From NCBI GenBank assembly GCA_963668615.2, contig CAXXCL010000002.1, positions 62,001 to 126,000 on the forward strand: a DNA stretch of 64,000 nt. The letters run 5' to 3'. Shown one piece after another: positions 1 through 8,509 of the stretch (position 1 is its first letter; every line of letters begins with the position of its first letter). This stretch comes from JAAYPI01 sp963668615 (GTDB lineage Bacteria > Bacteroidota > Bacteroidia > Bacteroidales > Paludibacteraceae). Made by a program: the position numbers and the translations under genes. The notes below the pieces were generated by a model, which saw nothing but the letters and a program-made list of their open reading frames with translations, ran no database searches and was not told the origin of the DNA.

Positions 1-344
1 TTATCGCCAATAGTTTGGTAATAATCGGCATAGACTATGCCCGCTTTGGTGTCGGCAGCTACTTGCAGCAAACGTTCTAACGCATACGAACCTAATTCCA
101 ACGGTGTATATTTGAGGTAAATCAGACTGAATGCAGAGTCCGATTGTTCTGCAATTTGCTGCATGGTTTTACAGCTTGTTAACGTGTCTATTTCAATAGT
201 TTTATATCGCTTATCAGTAGAAGGTTTTTGTCCTTGGAGAGTCAATAAAAAAACATTTTGTATCGTATCTGATTGTTGTAAGCCGGCTAGTGTTTTGGCA
301 ACTTGTTTGTCATTCTGAAAAGGTATAAAAGCATTGATTTTCAT
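1..344 (-). CDS. Glycosyltransferase family 2 protein, N-terminal part only
   Basis: The reading frame starts at the ATG whose complement lies at 342-344 and stays open to the window edge, so only about 114 N-terminal residues are visible. It begins MKINAFIPFQND, a short beta strand, and continues with alternating strands and helices resembling the nucleotide-binding half of GT-A glycosyltransferases. An acidic stretch (VYADYY) close to the edge could be part of the Asp-rich region of that fold. The amidase gene lies 18 bp upstream in the same direction, so the two may be cotranscribed. The sugar donor and acceptor cannot be told. The family call is moderate because the metal-binding motif and the C-terminus lie outside the window. 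Confidence 0.6.
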   Translation of the reverse strand, partial: MKINAFIPFQNDKQVAKTLAGLQQSDTIQNVFLLTLQGQKPSTDKRYKTIEIDTLTSCKTMQQIAEQSDSAFSLIYLKYTPLELGSYALERLLQVAADTKAGIVYADYYQTIGD

Positions 345-361
345 ACTATTATGTGATTTTT

Positions 362-3328
362 TTATTCGGTTAAGAAATTAAGAAACATTTTCATTAAATT
401 AATCTGTTCTATTTCTGATGTTAAACTTTCAAACGGAAATCCGCAAATAACGGTTCGGTATTTGCCTTTGTAGCCAATAGCTGCTGCAATATTATTTTCA
501 TTATATCGCATTAGTACCTGACTTTTTTTATCGGAAGGCTGTACTCCATCTGCATTTTGTACTCGGTAGTTTTGATTGTTCGGACAAGTATAAAACGAAT
601 ACATATCATTTTTTTTGGTGGATGAATATACATCTGATACTTTGCCATCTGTACAAGCAAAGGGTGAACGTAATTTGTATTTAAGAATATTTTTAGCAAA
701 AGAGGCTTCGCTTTTTTCTGTTGTTTTATTCATGCTTGAACCTATGTATGAACCTGTTACTATTATTTTTCCATCACCATTTGCATATTTTGTTATGGCT
801 TCCTGTAATGGATTAGGAAATAATTCAAAAGAGCAAGTATTCGTCTTTAATGTTTTTTGGTTGCCCAAGATGATATCGACAATGTTATATTGGGTAAGTA
901 CTGTTTTTTGAGTCAAGGCATCTTTACTACAAGAGGCAAAAGAGTACCCATTATTAACTAATGCTTTACCATGTACGAATGCATAGTCGAATGTATTTCC
1001 GGCAAGTACTTTACCTTCATAATTAGACTGACTGGCACCAAATCCGGGATAGTCATTGTCGTAGTAAGGAACATTTTTATCAAATTCAAATTGATTTCCG
1101 GTATATCCCACTTCGTATTGGTAGGGAACACCTGCATCCGTAGAATAAGAAAATCCGCCTGTATTTCCAAAATCGAAAAAATCGGGAGCACTTGTTCTGT
1201 CAAAAGCATTAATAATCAAAGCTTTCCCTTTTTCTTTCGGAGCCTTACAAACTGCTAAAATTTCTGATGGAAAACTTTCTCCGCCTTCATTTACAGCGGT
1301 AATTTTATAACTGTAAATTATTCCCGGTTTGATGGGAAGTTTGATTGCGTTGGTTGACGAAATGATGCCATTATCGAATCCTCCGTCGCTGATACGTGTA
1401 TAAACAACGTATTTTTTAGCAGTAGCTGTTGTTTCTAAACTGTCGGTGCGTGGTTGCCACGAAAGTAAAACAGAATCGTTAGGTAATAATTCCACTGCAA
1501 AATTTTGGACGGGAAGTGGTGTTATTACATAAGGCGTGTTATTCTGAAAGGCTAAAAATTTGACAATGCCTTTGTACATAGCCCTTGCAGTTGTGAAACG
1601 ATATTGTGGAGACAAGCCGAACTTCATGTCGTTGAAGTTTTGGTGTGAAAATAATTCGATAAGGCTGGTTGGTGTTTTGGGCACTCGAGCTTCTATATAC
1701 GTTTTATCCCAAATTCCACGGCGAGTCCAATTGATGCCAAATGTTTTGCTAACATCATTTACTATTTCCGTTTGCAAAATATCCGTGAAATCACGAGCAG
1801 ACATCCGTGAATATTTGGCGGGGTAAACGCCTTTTTCATCGGTTGTCATACAAATTCCCAACGTTCCGATGATAGAATCTTTGCCAAGACTCTCTGAATC
1901 AGTATGTAATGCGATGCAAGCACTAATAGGAATGTTCAGTCCATCGTATTTAGGATAAAAATCAGAACCTCCCATTAAATAATTTACCCAATTGGACCGA
2001 GAATAAATATCGTCTTGATAATCTCCAATTACATCTTTCTTTTGGTTAGCAATGAGACTGTCAGGAACACCTGCCCATTGCAAGTAGTAACGTGCACCTT
2101 CTGCAAAGCGAGGTCGGTTACTCGTTTTTGCCGAAGAATCAATTTTTGAGACGAAAGGTGGATTTTTTTTCTCTTCTATAACATTCGAATTGTCCTGACG
2201 GCAACTATTGCCCATTCCGCCGCCCCAACGGGCAACATCCGCTGTCACCACCGTACCTTTTTTTCCGAGATTAGTCAATACAATTTTATTTGTGTTAGAA
2301 TTTGTACTCTTGGTGAAGTAGAATTTTCCGAGATAAATCCATGTGCCACTACCCATTTGTTGGTTAACTATAAAAGAAGTTTTTCCTCCACTGTGATATA
2401 CTTCGTAATGTGCACTATCTGTGCTGTTGGATAGCGTTTTGTAACCGATGCTGACATAATAGTATCCATTTTCCGGTATATTGGCTTTCCAAACAATACT
2501 ATCCGTTGCTTTTTCATAACAAGGTGTCTTGACGTAAGATCCCATTTTAAAAGGATGATCCTTATTGTACAAAACGTTTTTTTGCCATCCGAAACCTTCA
2601 TCTTCTTTTTCCCAATTAGGTGTTTGTGTGTACGAAGATGGTGTTAAAGTAAAGTCATTATCTACTAGTACTTCATTCGTTTGTACATCACGTTCGCGAG
2701 GAAGAAAAACGTTAGCTCCTGCATTTTCGAGCATTGGCATCAGATAGGGAAGAACAATGGAAGTAGTGAGTAAATCTTCTACAGTTCCGAAAAAGCGTGC
2801 CCTTTGCCATTCCCATCGGTCGATATTAATGTTGTAGTACCACCCATGACTATTCCAAAGAGCGATATTTTTGTCATTCAAGCCTTTTTCTATGACAAAC
2901 GGTTTTGATATATTTTTGACTACACAAGATGTTTTTTTGCCGGGGTCAGGAATTCTTGTCTTGTCCACTGGCATAGTAGAACGATAGATATTTGGAACAT
3001 ATTCTTCTATATTTTTTTCTTTAGAAATAATCGTAAGTGTATAATCTTTGTATTTCTCGGGCAATTGTTTATAGGCTGAGTCGTATACGGCTTTTATTGT
3101 ATTTTCTCGAAAAGGTAGCGTTGAAAATCCGTCTTCTATCCACAATGTCAGATTTTTTTTCTTTTCTTCAGCTTTTATAACTTTGAACTTATTAGCTTTT
3201 ATATAGATATCGGGAGTGAATTTTAATTTTTCAATAGGTTTTTTTTGTTCGGCATAGGAAAAAGAACCGAACAATGTAAAGGCGATTAAAATTAGAAAAA
3301 AATTTATGTTGAGGCGTGAAGTATTCAT
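362..3328 (-). CDS. Exported N-acetylmuramoyl-L-alanine amidase-like protein with inserted golvesin/Xly domain and FnIII domain
   Basis: About 988 aa. I chose the ATG at 3328 rather than an ATG 14 codons upstream because it opens directly into a signal peptide (MNTSRLNINFFLILIAF...SYA). The catalytic fold looks like a zinc Amidase_3 domain split in two. A first part carries NSHGWYYN (near residue 160) and LENAGANVFLPRERD. A golvesin/xanthan-lyase-type beta domain follows, from SYTQTPNWEKEDEGF to ADVARWGGGMG. The second part carries ALHTDSE (near 475) and SLIELFSHQN (near 570). A fibronectin type III domain (about 610-705) and a C-terminal alpha/beta domain of unknown role follow. Bacteroidetes homologues are often labelled xanthan lyase. 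The His and Glu motifs suggest peptidoglycan amide cleavage instead, but this is inferred from motifs only. Confidence 0.7.
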   Translation of the reverse strand: MNTSRLNINFFLILIAFTLFGSFSYAEQKKPIEKLKFTPDIYIKANKFKVIKAEEKKKNLTLWIEDGFSTLPFRENTIKAVYDSAYKQLPEKYKDYTLTIISKEKNIEEYVPNIYRSTMPVDKTRIPDPGKKTSCVVKNISKPFVIEKGLNDKNIALWNSHGWYYNINIDRWEWQRARFFGTVEDLLTTSIVLPYLMPMLENAGANVFLPRERDVQTNEVLVDNDFTLTPSSYTQTPNWEKEDEGFGWQKNVLYNKDHPFKMGSYVKTPCYEKATDSIVWKANIPENGYYYVSIGYKTLSNSTDSAHYEVYHSGGKTSFIVNQQMGSGTWIYLGKFYFTKSTNSNTNKIVLTNLGKKGTVVTADVARWGGGMGNSCRQDNSNVIEEKKNPPFVSKIDSSAKTSNRPRFAEGARYYLQWAGVPDSLIANQKKDVIGDYQDDIYSRSNWVNYLMGGSDFYPKYDGLNIPISACIALHTDSESLGKDSIIGTLGICMTTDEKGVYPAKYSRMSARDFTDILQTEIVNDVSKTFGINWTRRGIWDKTYIEARVPKTPTSLIELFSHQNFNDMKFGLSPQYRFTTARAMYKGIVKFLAFQNNTPYVITPLPVQNFAVELLPNDSVLLSWQPRTDSLETTATAKKYVVYTRISDGGFDNGIISSTNAIKLPIKPGIIYSYKITAVNEGGESFPSEILAVCKAPKEKGKALIINAFDRTSAPDFFDFGNTGGFSYSTDAGVPYQYEVGYTGNQFEFDKNVPYYDNDYPGFGASQSNYEGKVLAGNTFDYAFVHGKALVNNGYSFASCSKDALTQKTVLTQYNIVDIILGNQKTLKTNTCSFELFPNPLQEAITKYANGDGKIIVTGSYIGSSMNKTTEKSEASFAKNILKYKLRSPFACTDGKVSDVYSSTKKNDMYSFYTCPNNQNYRVQNADGVQPSDKKSQVLMRYNENNIAAAIGYKGKYRTVICGFPFESLTSEIEQINLMKMFLNFLTE

Positions 3329-3485
3329 CGTAAAAAAATATTCGTTAGGCTTGTTTGCTTTGCTTTCCAAAAATAGCGTATTTTTTCTTTTTTTTCGGTG
3401 AAAACAGGCTAAAATAGTGTGAAAATTACTTATTTTGCGTATCCTTTTGATAAATGATGGGAATCACCTAATTTTTTTACAAAGA

Positions 3486-4322
3486 ATGAAACTTATAGCA
3501 GATAGTGGCTCTACAAAAACAGTTTGGTTTTTGATTGATAATAATGGAAATCTTTTACAAAAGATATGTACGGATGGATTGAACCCTTTTTATCAGACGG
3601 AAGAACAAGTGTCCGATGTTATTGGAAAGCAATTAAAGCCTCAATTGGCGAGTAATGCCACTGATTACATCTACTTTTACGGGGCGGGGTGTGCTTTTCC
3701 CGAAAAAAATGCCATCATACAATCAGGTATTTTGAGAGTGTTGCAAGTTGCTGGTATCGAGGTTAATAGTGATTTGTTAGGAGCGGCTCGTGGTTTATGT
3801 GGAAAAGAAGCAGGTATTGCCTGTATTTTGGGTACAGGTTCCAATTCTTGTTTTTATCAAAATGGATTGATTCGCAAAAATGTATCACCTCTCGGTTTTA
3901 TTTTGGGAGATGAAGGAAGTGGTGCTGTTTTGGGCAAGAAATTGATTGGTGATTACTTGAAAAATCAGCTGCCTAAAGATCTGCAATATAGTTTTACTCA
4001 AAAATATGAGCTGTCTGCTGCTGAAATTTTGGACAGAACCTACAAACAAGTTTTTCCTAACCGATATTTGGCTTCTTTTGTTCCTTTTTTATATGAACAT
4101 AAAAGCAGTGTATATGTCCAATGTCTGGTTGCTCAAAGCTTTTCTGAATTTTTCACTCGCAATGTTCAACAATACGACTACCAAAGTTATCCCGTTCATT
4201 TTACAGGTTCAGTTGCTTATTATTTTCAAGATATTTTATCCGATGTAGCAAAACGAGCCGGTCTTACATTGGGAAAAATTGATCAAAGTCCTATGCAAGG
4301 TTTGTTGGAATACCACAAATGA
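3486..4322 (+). CDS. BadF/BadG/BcrA/BcrD-type ATPase, N-acetylglucosamine kinase-like
   Basis: 278 aa from the ATG at 3486. The longer frame from 3435 adds 17 residues before the typical family start MKLIADSGSTKT. The ASKHA sugar-kinase fold shows as a phosphate-1 motif (ADSGSTKT), a phosphate-2 region (GIACILGTGSNSC), a Gly-rich stretch (LGDEGSGAVLGKKLIGDYL) and an adenosine motif (FTGSVAYYF). In Bacteroidetes this family is annotated as an N-acetylglucosamine kinase-like or BadF ATPase of about 280 aa. A role in recycling cell-wall amino sugars would suit the divergent amidase gene, but that is inference. It converges with the DUF3256 gene, 4 bp away, with no clear terminator between them. 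Confidence 0.8.
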   Translation: MKLIADSGSTKTVWFLIDNNGNLLQKICTDGLNPFYQTEEQVSDVIGKQLKPQLASNATDYIYFYGAGCAFPEKNAIIQSGILRVLQVAGIEVNSDLLGAARGLCGKEAGIACILGTGSNSCFYQNGLIRKNVSPLGFILGDEGSGAVLGKKLIGDYLKNQLPKDLQYSFTQKYELSAAEILDRTYKQVFPNRYLASFVPFLYEHKSSVYVQCLVAQSFSEFFTRNVQQYDYQSYPVHFTGSVAYYFQDILSDVAKRAGLTLGKIDQSPMQGLLEYHK

Positions 4323-4326
4323 TTTG

Positions 4327-4983
4327 TCAGAACCTACTACCTGTCCATGAAAAGGTTTTTGTTTCGGTAAAGTAGGGTTTTAGTGCTTCTTTTGTTTCTT
4401 CATCCAATCTGGAAATATCCAAACGTACAATTAGGTCATTTTTCTCTGCTGAAAAGTGTAATTCATAAAAGAGTGGCGTCAATTTTTCAGTCAATTCCTC
4501 AATGTTCTTACCGTCTTTTTTTGCCTTTTCCAAATCAAAAAAATCTAATTTTGAAAGTTTTAGTAAAGATGGAGCTGTTTTTTCCGTTGGAACATAATAC
4601 CATTCGTCATTAAAAATGGTAATGTTCGAATCACATGCAGGACCACACGTAATGCTATTGTGAAAAATATACGATTGTCCTGAATCGGCTTTAATAACTT
4701 TAATTTCCGTGGAGCTGACATCTGACGTTTTGAAACACAAAAAATTGCCGATTGTATCAACTTTAGTTATTTCGATGGGGGTGTGATATCTACTACTAAT
4801 GATAGCAGGTTGTTTTTCATAATATAGTTGTAAGCCCTTTTTCTTTTCATCGGGAGTTATTTGATACAATATTTCTATTGGAAACTTGAAAAAAGCCTCG
4901 ATAATTCCAATAGAATAGATGTTTGATAGAGAGCTTATTATGAAAATAAAAGCGAATGTAATTGTTTTTTTATGAAATTTCAT
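4327..4983 (-). CDS. DUF3256 family exported protein
   Basis: 218 aa. An N-terminal signal peptide (MKFHKKTITFAFIFIISSLSNIYS) is followed by a domain that matches my recollection of the Bacteroidales family DUF3256. The matching points are an early helix with a pattern like FFKFPIEILYQIT, a central CGPACDSNITIFNDEWY segment, an acidic helical linker, and the end motif FSWTGSRF. The two Cys in CGPAC might form a disulfide in the periplasm. It is the last gene of the truA-DMT transporter-DUF3256 run, 11 bp downstream of the transporter. No function is established. Its neighbours are housekeeping genes and give no direct hint. Confidence 0.75.
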   Translation of the reverse strand: MKFHKKTITFAFIFIISSLSNIYSIGIIEAFFKFPIEILYQITPDEKKKGLQLYYEKQPAIISSRYHTPIEITKVDTIGNFLCFKTSDVSSTEIKVIKADSGQSYIFHNSITCGPACDSNITIFNDEWYYVPTEKTAPSLLKLSKLDFFDLEKAKKDGKNIEELTEKLTPLFYELHFSAEKNDLIVRLDISRLDEETKEALKPYFTETKTFSWTGSRF

Positions 4984-4994
4984 GGTTGCTTTTT

Positions 4995-5891
4995 TTAAGA
5001 TTCGAAAAATAGTAATAAAGTTCCTATAATAACGCTCAACAGAGATAATGTTTTTTGTTTCATGTTCTTTTCATGCATAAAAATAGCACCGAATATAAAT
5101 GGAACTATTACTCCTGACCGTCGTAAAGTGGATATAACGGAAATAAGAGAATTTGGCATAGAAAGTGCGTAAAAATAGGCAAAATCTGCCATAACTAAAA
5201 ACAACGAAATAAAAACAATGCTCCATCGCCATTGAAATGGTGTTGTTTTTTTTCGGGTAGGATACCAAAGAAACCAAGTGATAAAAGCCATGATAATAGC
5301 TTGGTAGAAAGTGTAATACACCTGTACCGCCATGTGGTCAAATTGTTTTAACAGATGTTTATCATATAGTCCGCTGATAGCTCCAGTTAGTGTTGCTAAG
5401 ATAATAAACCACAGATATTTATTGCTTTTGAACGAAATACCTTCTTTCTTTCCTGAAACAGAAAATGACCAAAAAGAAACTAAGGCAATCAAGACCCCAA
5501 TCCATTGATAAATAGAAAGTTTTTCTCCGAAAATAAGTACAGCTCCCAATACAATCCACATAGGTTGTGTGGCTTTGATGGGTGAGGCAATGGTTATGGG
5601 CAGATTTTTCATGGCAAAATAAGCAAATAACCAAGAACTGAGAACAATAACCGATTTGAGTAAAATTAGAAGATGAGTTTCCCATGAAATATCAGGAACA
5701 AAAAAGATGCTGTTTTGTATAGTTTCAGGAACTATCTTGGAAAGAAAGAAAAATGGCATTAACAAAGTACTCGATATCACAATAGAAAGAGACAATACAG
5801 GTATAACGGCATTTTTTTGTAAAGATAATTTTTTGCAAACATCATATATACCGAGTGAAAGAGCGGAAAAAATACCTAAAAATAACCACAT
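4995..5891 (-). CDS. DMT-superfamily (EamA-type) transporter
   Basis: 298 aa with roughly ten hydrophobic segments arranged as two EamA repeats. The first repeat holds MWLFLGIFSALSLGIYDVCKK and ITIASPIKATQPMWIVLGAVLIFGEKL. The second holds LWFIILATLTGAISGLYDKHLL and SLISVISTLRRSGVIVPFIFGAIFMHEKN, with the usual (F/M)(G/H)EK signature ending the fourth helix of each repeat. The family moves small metabolites across the inner membrane, and substrate cannot be read from sequence. It starts 11 bp after truA and is probably in its operon. Confidence 0.85.
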   Translation of the reverse strand: MWLFLGIFSALSLGIYDVCKKLSLQKNAVIPVLSLSIVISSTLLMPFFFLSKIVPETIQNSIFFVPDISWETHLLILLKSVIVLSSWLFAYFAMKNLPITIASPIKATQPMWIVLGAVLIFGEKLSIYQWIGVLIALVSFWSFSVSGKKEGISFKSNKYLWFIILATLTGAISGLYDKHLLKQFDHMAVQVYYTFYQAIIMAFITWFLWYPTRKKTTPFQWRWSIVFISLFLVMADFAYFYALSMPNSLISVISTLRRSGVIVPFIFGAIFMHEKNMKQKTLSLLSVIIGTLLLFFES

Positions 5892-5902
5892 ATACGTCTT
5901 GC

Positions 5903-6643
5903 TTAATTATATTTCACATCAACCAAAAATAACCCGTTTGCCGGAACAGAAGAGCCTGCCTTACAACGGTTTTTATTTTCTATTATTTTACAAAAATCAT
6001 TTACCGAAATTTTACCTTTTCCAACTTCCAATAGAGTGCCTACAATGGCACGAACCATATTTCTCAAAAAACGATCGGCTTCAATCGTGAAAACCCATTC
6101 ATCATCGCTTTTTTGTTTCCATTCAGCAAATTTAATTTTGCAATTGTTGGTTTTTACATCAGTGTGTAGTTTGCTGAAACTTGTGAAATCAGTATATTGG
6201 TGTAGTCTTTCGGCGGCTTCATTCATCACTTCAAAATTGATGCTTTCAAAAAGACGATAGCTAAAATGATAACAGAATGGATTCTTTGTGGTACAAACGT
6301 GGTATTCGTAAGTGCGTGAAACGGCATCAAACCGAGCATGTTTATCGTTTGGTACGAGTTCGATTTTTTTAATGACGATGTCTTTGGGTAAAAAAGAATT
6401 GAGTTTGCCAACCAATGATTGTATATCTATAACTGGTTGACTTACATCAAAATGGGCTACCATTAGTTTAGCATGAACGCCAGTGTCAGTTCTTCCTGCA
6501 CCTGTGACGGCAATCGCTTCTCCCAATAGCAACGAAAACGCTCGTTCAAGGGTTTCTTGTACACTAATTCCGTTTGGCTGAATCTGCCAACCATGAAAGT
6601 TAGTGCCATTATAGGCGAGATAAATAAAGTAACGACTTCCCAT
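5903..6643 (-). CDS. truA: tRNA pseudouridine(38-40) synthase TruA
   Basis: 246 aa, normal length for TruA. The enzyme converts uridines 38-40 in the tRNA anticodon arm to pseudouridine. The catalytic Asp is about D53 in GAGRTDTGVHA. Other family landmarks are RYFIYLAYNGTNFHGWQ at the start, SRTYEYHV in the middle, and FLRNMVRAIVGTLLEVGKG near the end. It lies 44 bp downstream of the response regulator gene and 11 bp upstream of the DMT transporter on the same strand. Confidence 0.97.
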   Translation of the reverse strand: MGSRYFIYLAYNGTNFHGWQIQPNGISVQETLERAFSLLLGEAIAVTGAGRTDTGVHAKLMVAHFDVSQPVIDIQSLVGKLNSFLPKDIVIKKIELVPNDKHARFDAVSRTYEYHVCTTKNPFCYHFSYRLFESINFEVMNEAAERLHQYTDFTSFSKLHTDVKTNNCKIKFAEWKQKSDDEWVFTIEADRFLRNMVRAIVGTLLEVGKGKISVNDFCKIIENKNRCKAGSSVPANGLFLVDVKYN

Positions 6644-6687
6644 GTTGCAAAGGTATACTTTTCCGTTGAATTTCAGAAAAGGAAGAG

Positions 6688-7374
6688 CTATCGGGCAATA
6701 AATTTATATCCGATGCCTTTGTAGGTTTCGATGAAGTCAACTCCTATCTTGGAACGAATTTTCCGAATGTGTACATCCAATGTTCTATCACTCACAATAA
6801 TTTTGTTTCCCCAAATCTTTTTGTATATCTCTTCGCGAGAGAATGTTTTGTGGGGTTCACTCGATAAAAGTTTTAAAATATCAAATTCTTTTTTTGTCAA
6901 TGACAGAATTTCGGAGCCTTTTTTTACTACAAAAAGATCCTTATCGAAAACAAGTTCTTTTGGATGGTGATTTTCAGAACATTGAATGATATGATTGGCT
7001 AAACTGTTGGCTCTTGCTTGCAAAAGTTTGACCGAAGTTTTAAGAGAAAATACTTCTGCGATGTTGTGTTCATATAAGTTTAAAAGAAAATTTTCATCAT
7101 CATCATCAGCAAGATATAAGGTGTATATTTTTTTGCCGGTTGTCAAATTCTTGCATTTCTTAATAAGACTGAAAAATGAATTTAAGTTTTCCTGAATGTC
7201 TGAAATCAAAAGATAGATACATTCCTCATTGATAATTTCTATTGCCTTTTGAATAGTAAAAGCAGAAAGTATCTTCGTTTCGTAATTTTGAAATAAAGTT
7301 TTTAGAAAATCGAAATTTTCATTTTCGGATTTTTTCTCTGTAAAGAATAATATCTTTAAGGATGAGATAATCAT
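6688..7374 (-). CDS. OmpR/PhoB-type response regulator with degenerate receiver domain
   Basis: 228 aa. The C-terminal half (about 140-228) is a clear winged-helix Trans_Reg_C domain with SLTKKEFDILKLL, FSREEIYKKIWG, RTLDVHIRKIRSKIG and the end motif ETYKGIGYKFI. The N-terminal half has a receiver-like alternation of strands and helices, but the usual acidic pair is reduced to one Glu (FFTEKK). A possible phospho-acceptor Asp lies in LLISDIQ, and the Lys after strand five is not clearly placed. The start codon overlaps the pdxB stop as ATGA, which indicates translational coupling. No histidine kinase is nearby. It may work without phosphorylation or with a distant kinase. Confidence 0.85.
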   Translation of the reverse strand: MIISSLKILFFTEKKSENENFDFLKTLFQNYETKILSAFTIQKAIEIINEECIYLLISDIQENLNSFFSLIKKCKNLTTGKKIYTLYLADDDDENFLLNLYEHNIAEVFSLKTSVKLLQARANSLANHIIQCSENHHPKELVFDKDLFVVKKGSEILSLTKKEFDILKLLSSEPHKTFSREEIYKKIWGNKIIVSDRTLDVHIRKIRSKIGVDFIETYKGIGYKFIAR

Positions 7375-8507
7375 TTTTCTGTGGTTTTAAAACCTAGATT
7401 TTTGAGCGTTTGTAGGACTTTTTTGTCTGCCTGTGGAACATCTGCAGTAAAAGCAAAAAATTCTCTTCGTAAGGGGTAGTTATTTCTAATTACCTCGAAT
7501 TTTTCGGGGCAATTTTTGAAATTAGAACTTTCTTTTTCAATACTATACGACTGATTTACAATATCGTACAAAATATCATCCAACGATGTTGACGACGCAA
7601 AAATACATTCTTTTATTGGATTTGCTACTTCAAAAGTTATGATTTTCTTCGAATCTATGTTAAAAAATGAACATAATGAGCTGATTACCATTCTTGTTGC
7701 CGTTGCTTTTCCATCTGTGGAATAACCTGCAATGTGAGGTGTAGCCAAAGCAATTGATTTCAATAAAGTTTTGTTAATACTGGGTTCGTTTTCCCAACAG
7801 TCTATTACGCAATTTGATATAATCTTTTTGTCTAAAGCATGCAATAAACTTTCGGTGTCGGTTACTTCACCACGTGCAGCATTTATAATAATAGGCTTTT
7901 TAGTAAGCAGATTAGCAAAATCATCATTAAACAAGTGATAGGTAGGATATTTTCCCTTACAAGTAATAGGAGTGTGGAAGGTGATAATGTCAGCCTCTTT
8001 CGCAATGGTATTGAGGGAAACAAAGTGGGGAAGTACCTCTTTTTCTTGTCGAGGTGGGTCATTTAGTAAGATTCTTACTCCTAACGTTTTAGCTGCTTTT
8101 TCAACTTCTTTTCCGACATTTCCTACGCCTACAATTCCGAGCGTTTTTTCTGATAAGCTAAAATTGCATTTTTTTGCTAAAGTAAGCAATGCCGAAACAA
8201 TGTATTGAGCCACGGAGGGTGCGTTGCAACCCGGAGCATTTGTCCAGTAAATATTGTTTTGTTTGCAAAAATCGGTATCTATGTGGTCGTAACCAATGGT
8301 GGCTGTTCCAATAAATTTAACCTTACTCCCTTGAAGTAAATTTTTGTTACATGTAGTGCGTGTACGAATAATCAGTGCATCGGCATTTTTAATTTTTTCG
8401 GGCGAAAAATCTTCTCCCGATAGATATTCCACTTCAGCAATATTATCCAATATCCCCTTTAAAAAAGGAATGTTCTTATCAGCTACTATGTGAAGTTTAT
8501 TTTGCAT
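7371..8507 (-). CDS. pdxB: 4-phosphoerythronate dehydrogenase PdxB
   Basis: 378 aa, standard length for PdxB, an NAD-dependent 2-hydroxyacid dehydrogenase of pyridoxal 5'-phosphate biosynthesis. Visible landmarks are the substrate domain (ADALIIRTRTTCN, GTATIGYDHID), the Rossmann motif GIVGVGNVGKEVEKAAKTLG, the catalytic region INAARGEVTDTESL with its Arg, VIDCWENEP with the Glu, and the His in ATPHIAGYSTDGK. The C-terminal extension typical of PdxB dimerisation is present. It begins 3 bp after the S46-like gene ends and overlaps the response regulator by 4 bp, so all three are probably one transcript. Confidence 0.93.
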   Translation of the reverse strand: MQNKLHIVADKNIPFLKGILDNIAEVEYLSGEDFSPEKIKNADALIIRTRTTCNKNLLQGSKVKFIGTATIGYDHIDTDFCKQNNIYWTNAPGCNAPSVAQYIVSALLTLAKKCNFSLSEKTLGIVGVGNVGKEVEKAAKTLGVRILLNDPPRQEKEVLPHFVSLNTIAKEADIITFHTPITCKGKYPTYHLFNDDFANLLTKKPIIINAARGEVTDTESLLHALDKKIISNCVIDCWENEPSINKTLLKSIALATPHIAGYSTDGKATATRMVISSLCSFFNIDSKKIITFEVANPIKECIFASSTSLDDILYDIVNQSYSIEKESSNFKNCPEKFEVIRNNYPLRREFFAFTADVPQADKKVLQTLKNLGFKTTEK

Positions 8508-8509
8508 TA

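Noticed and set aside
615..2747. Several plus-strand ORFs of 60-98 codons opposite the amidase gene
   Set aside because: They lie wholly within a well-supported gene on the other strand and show no family motifs or start signals.
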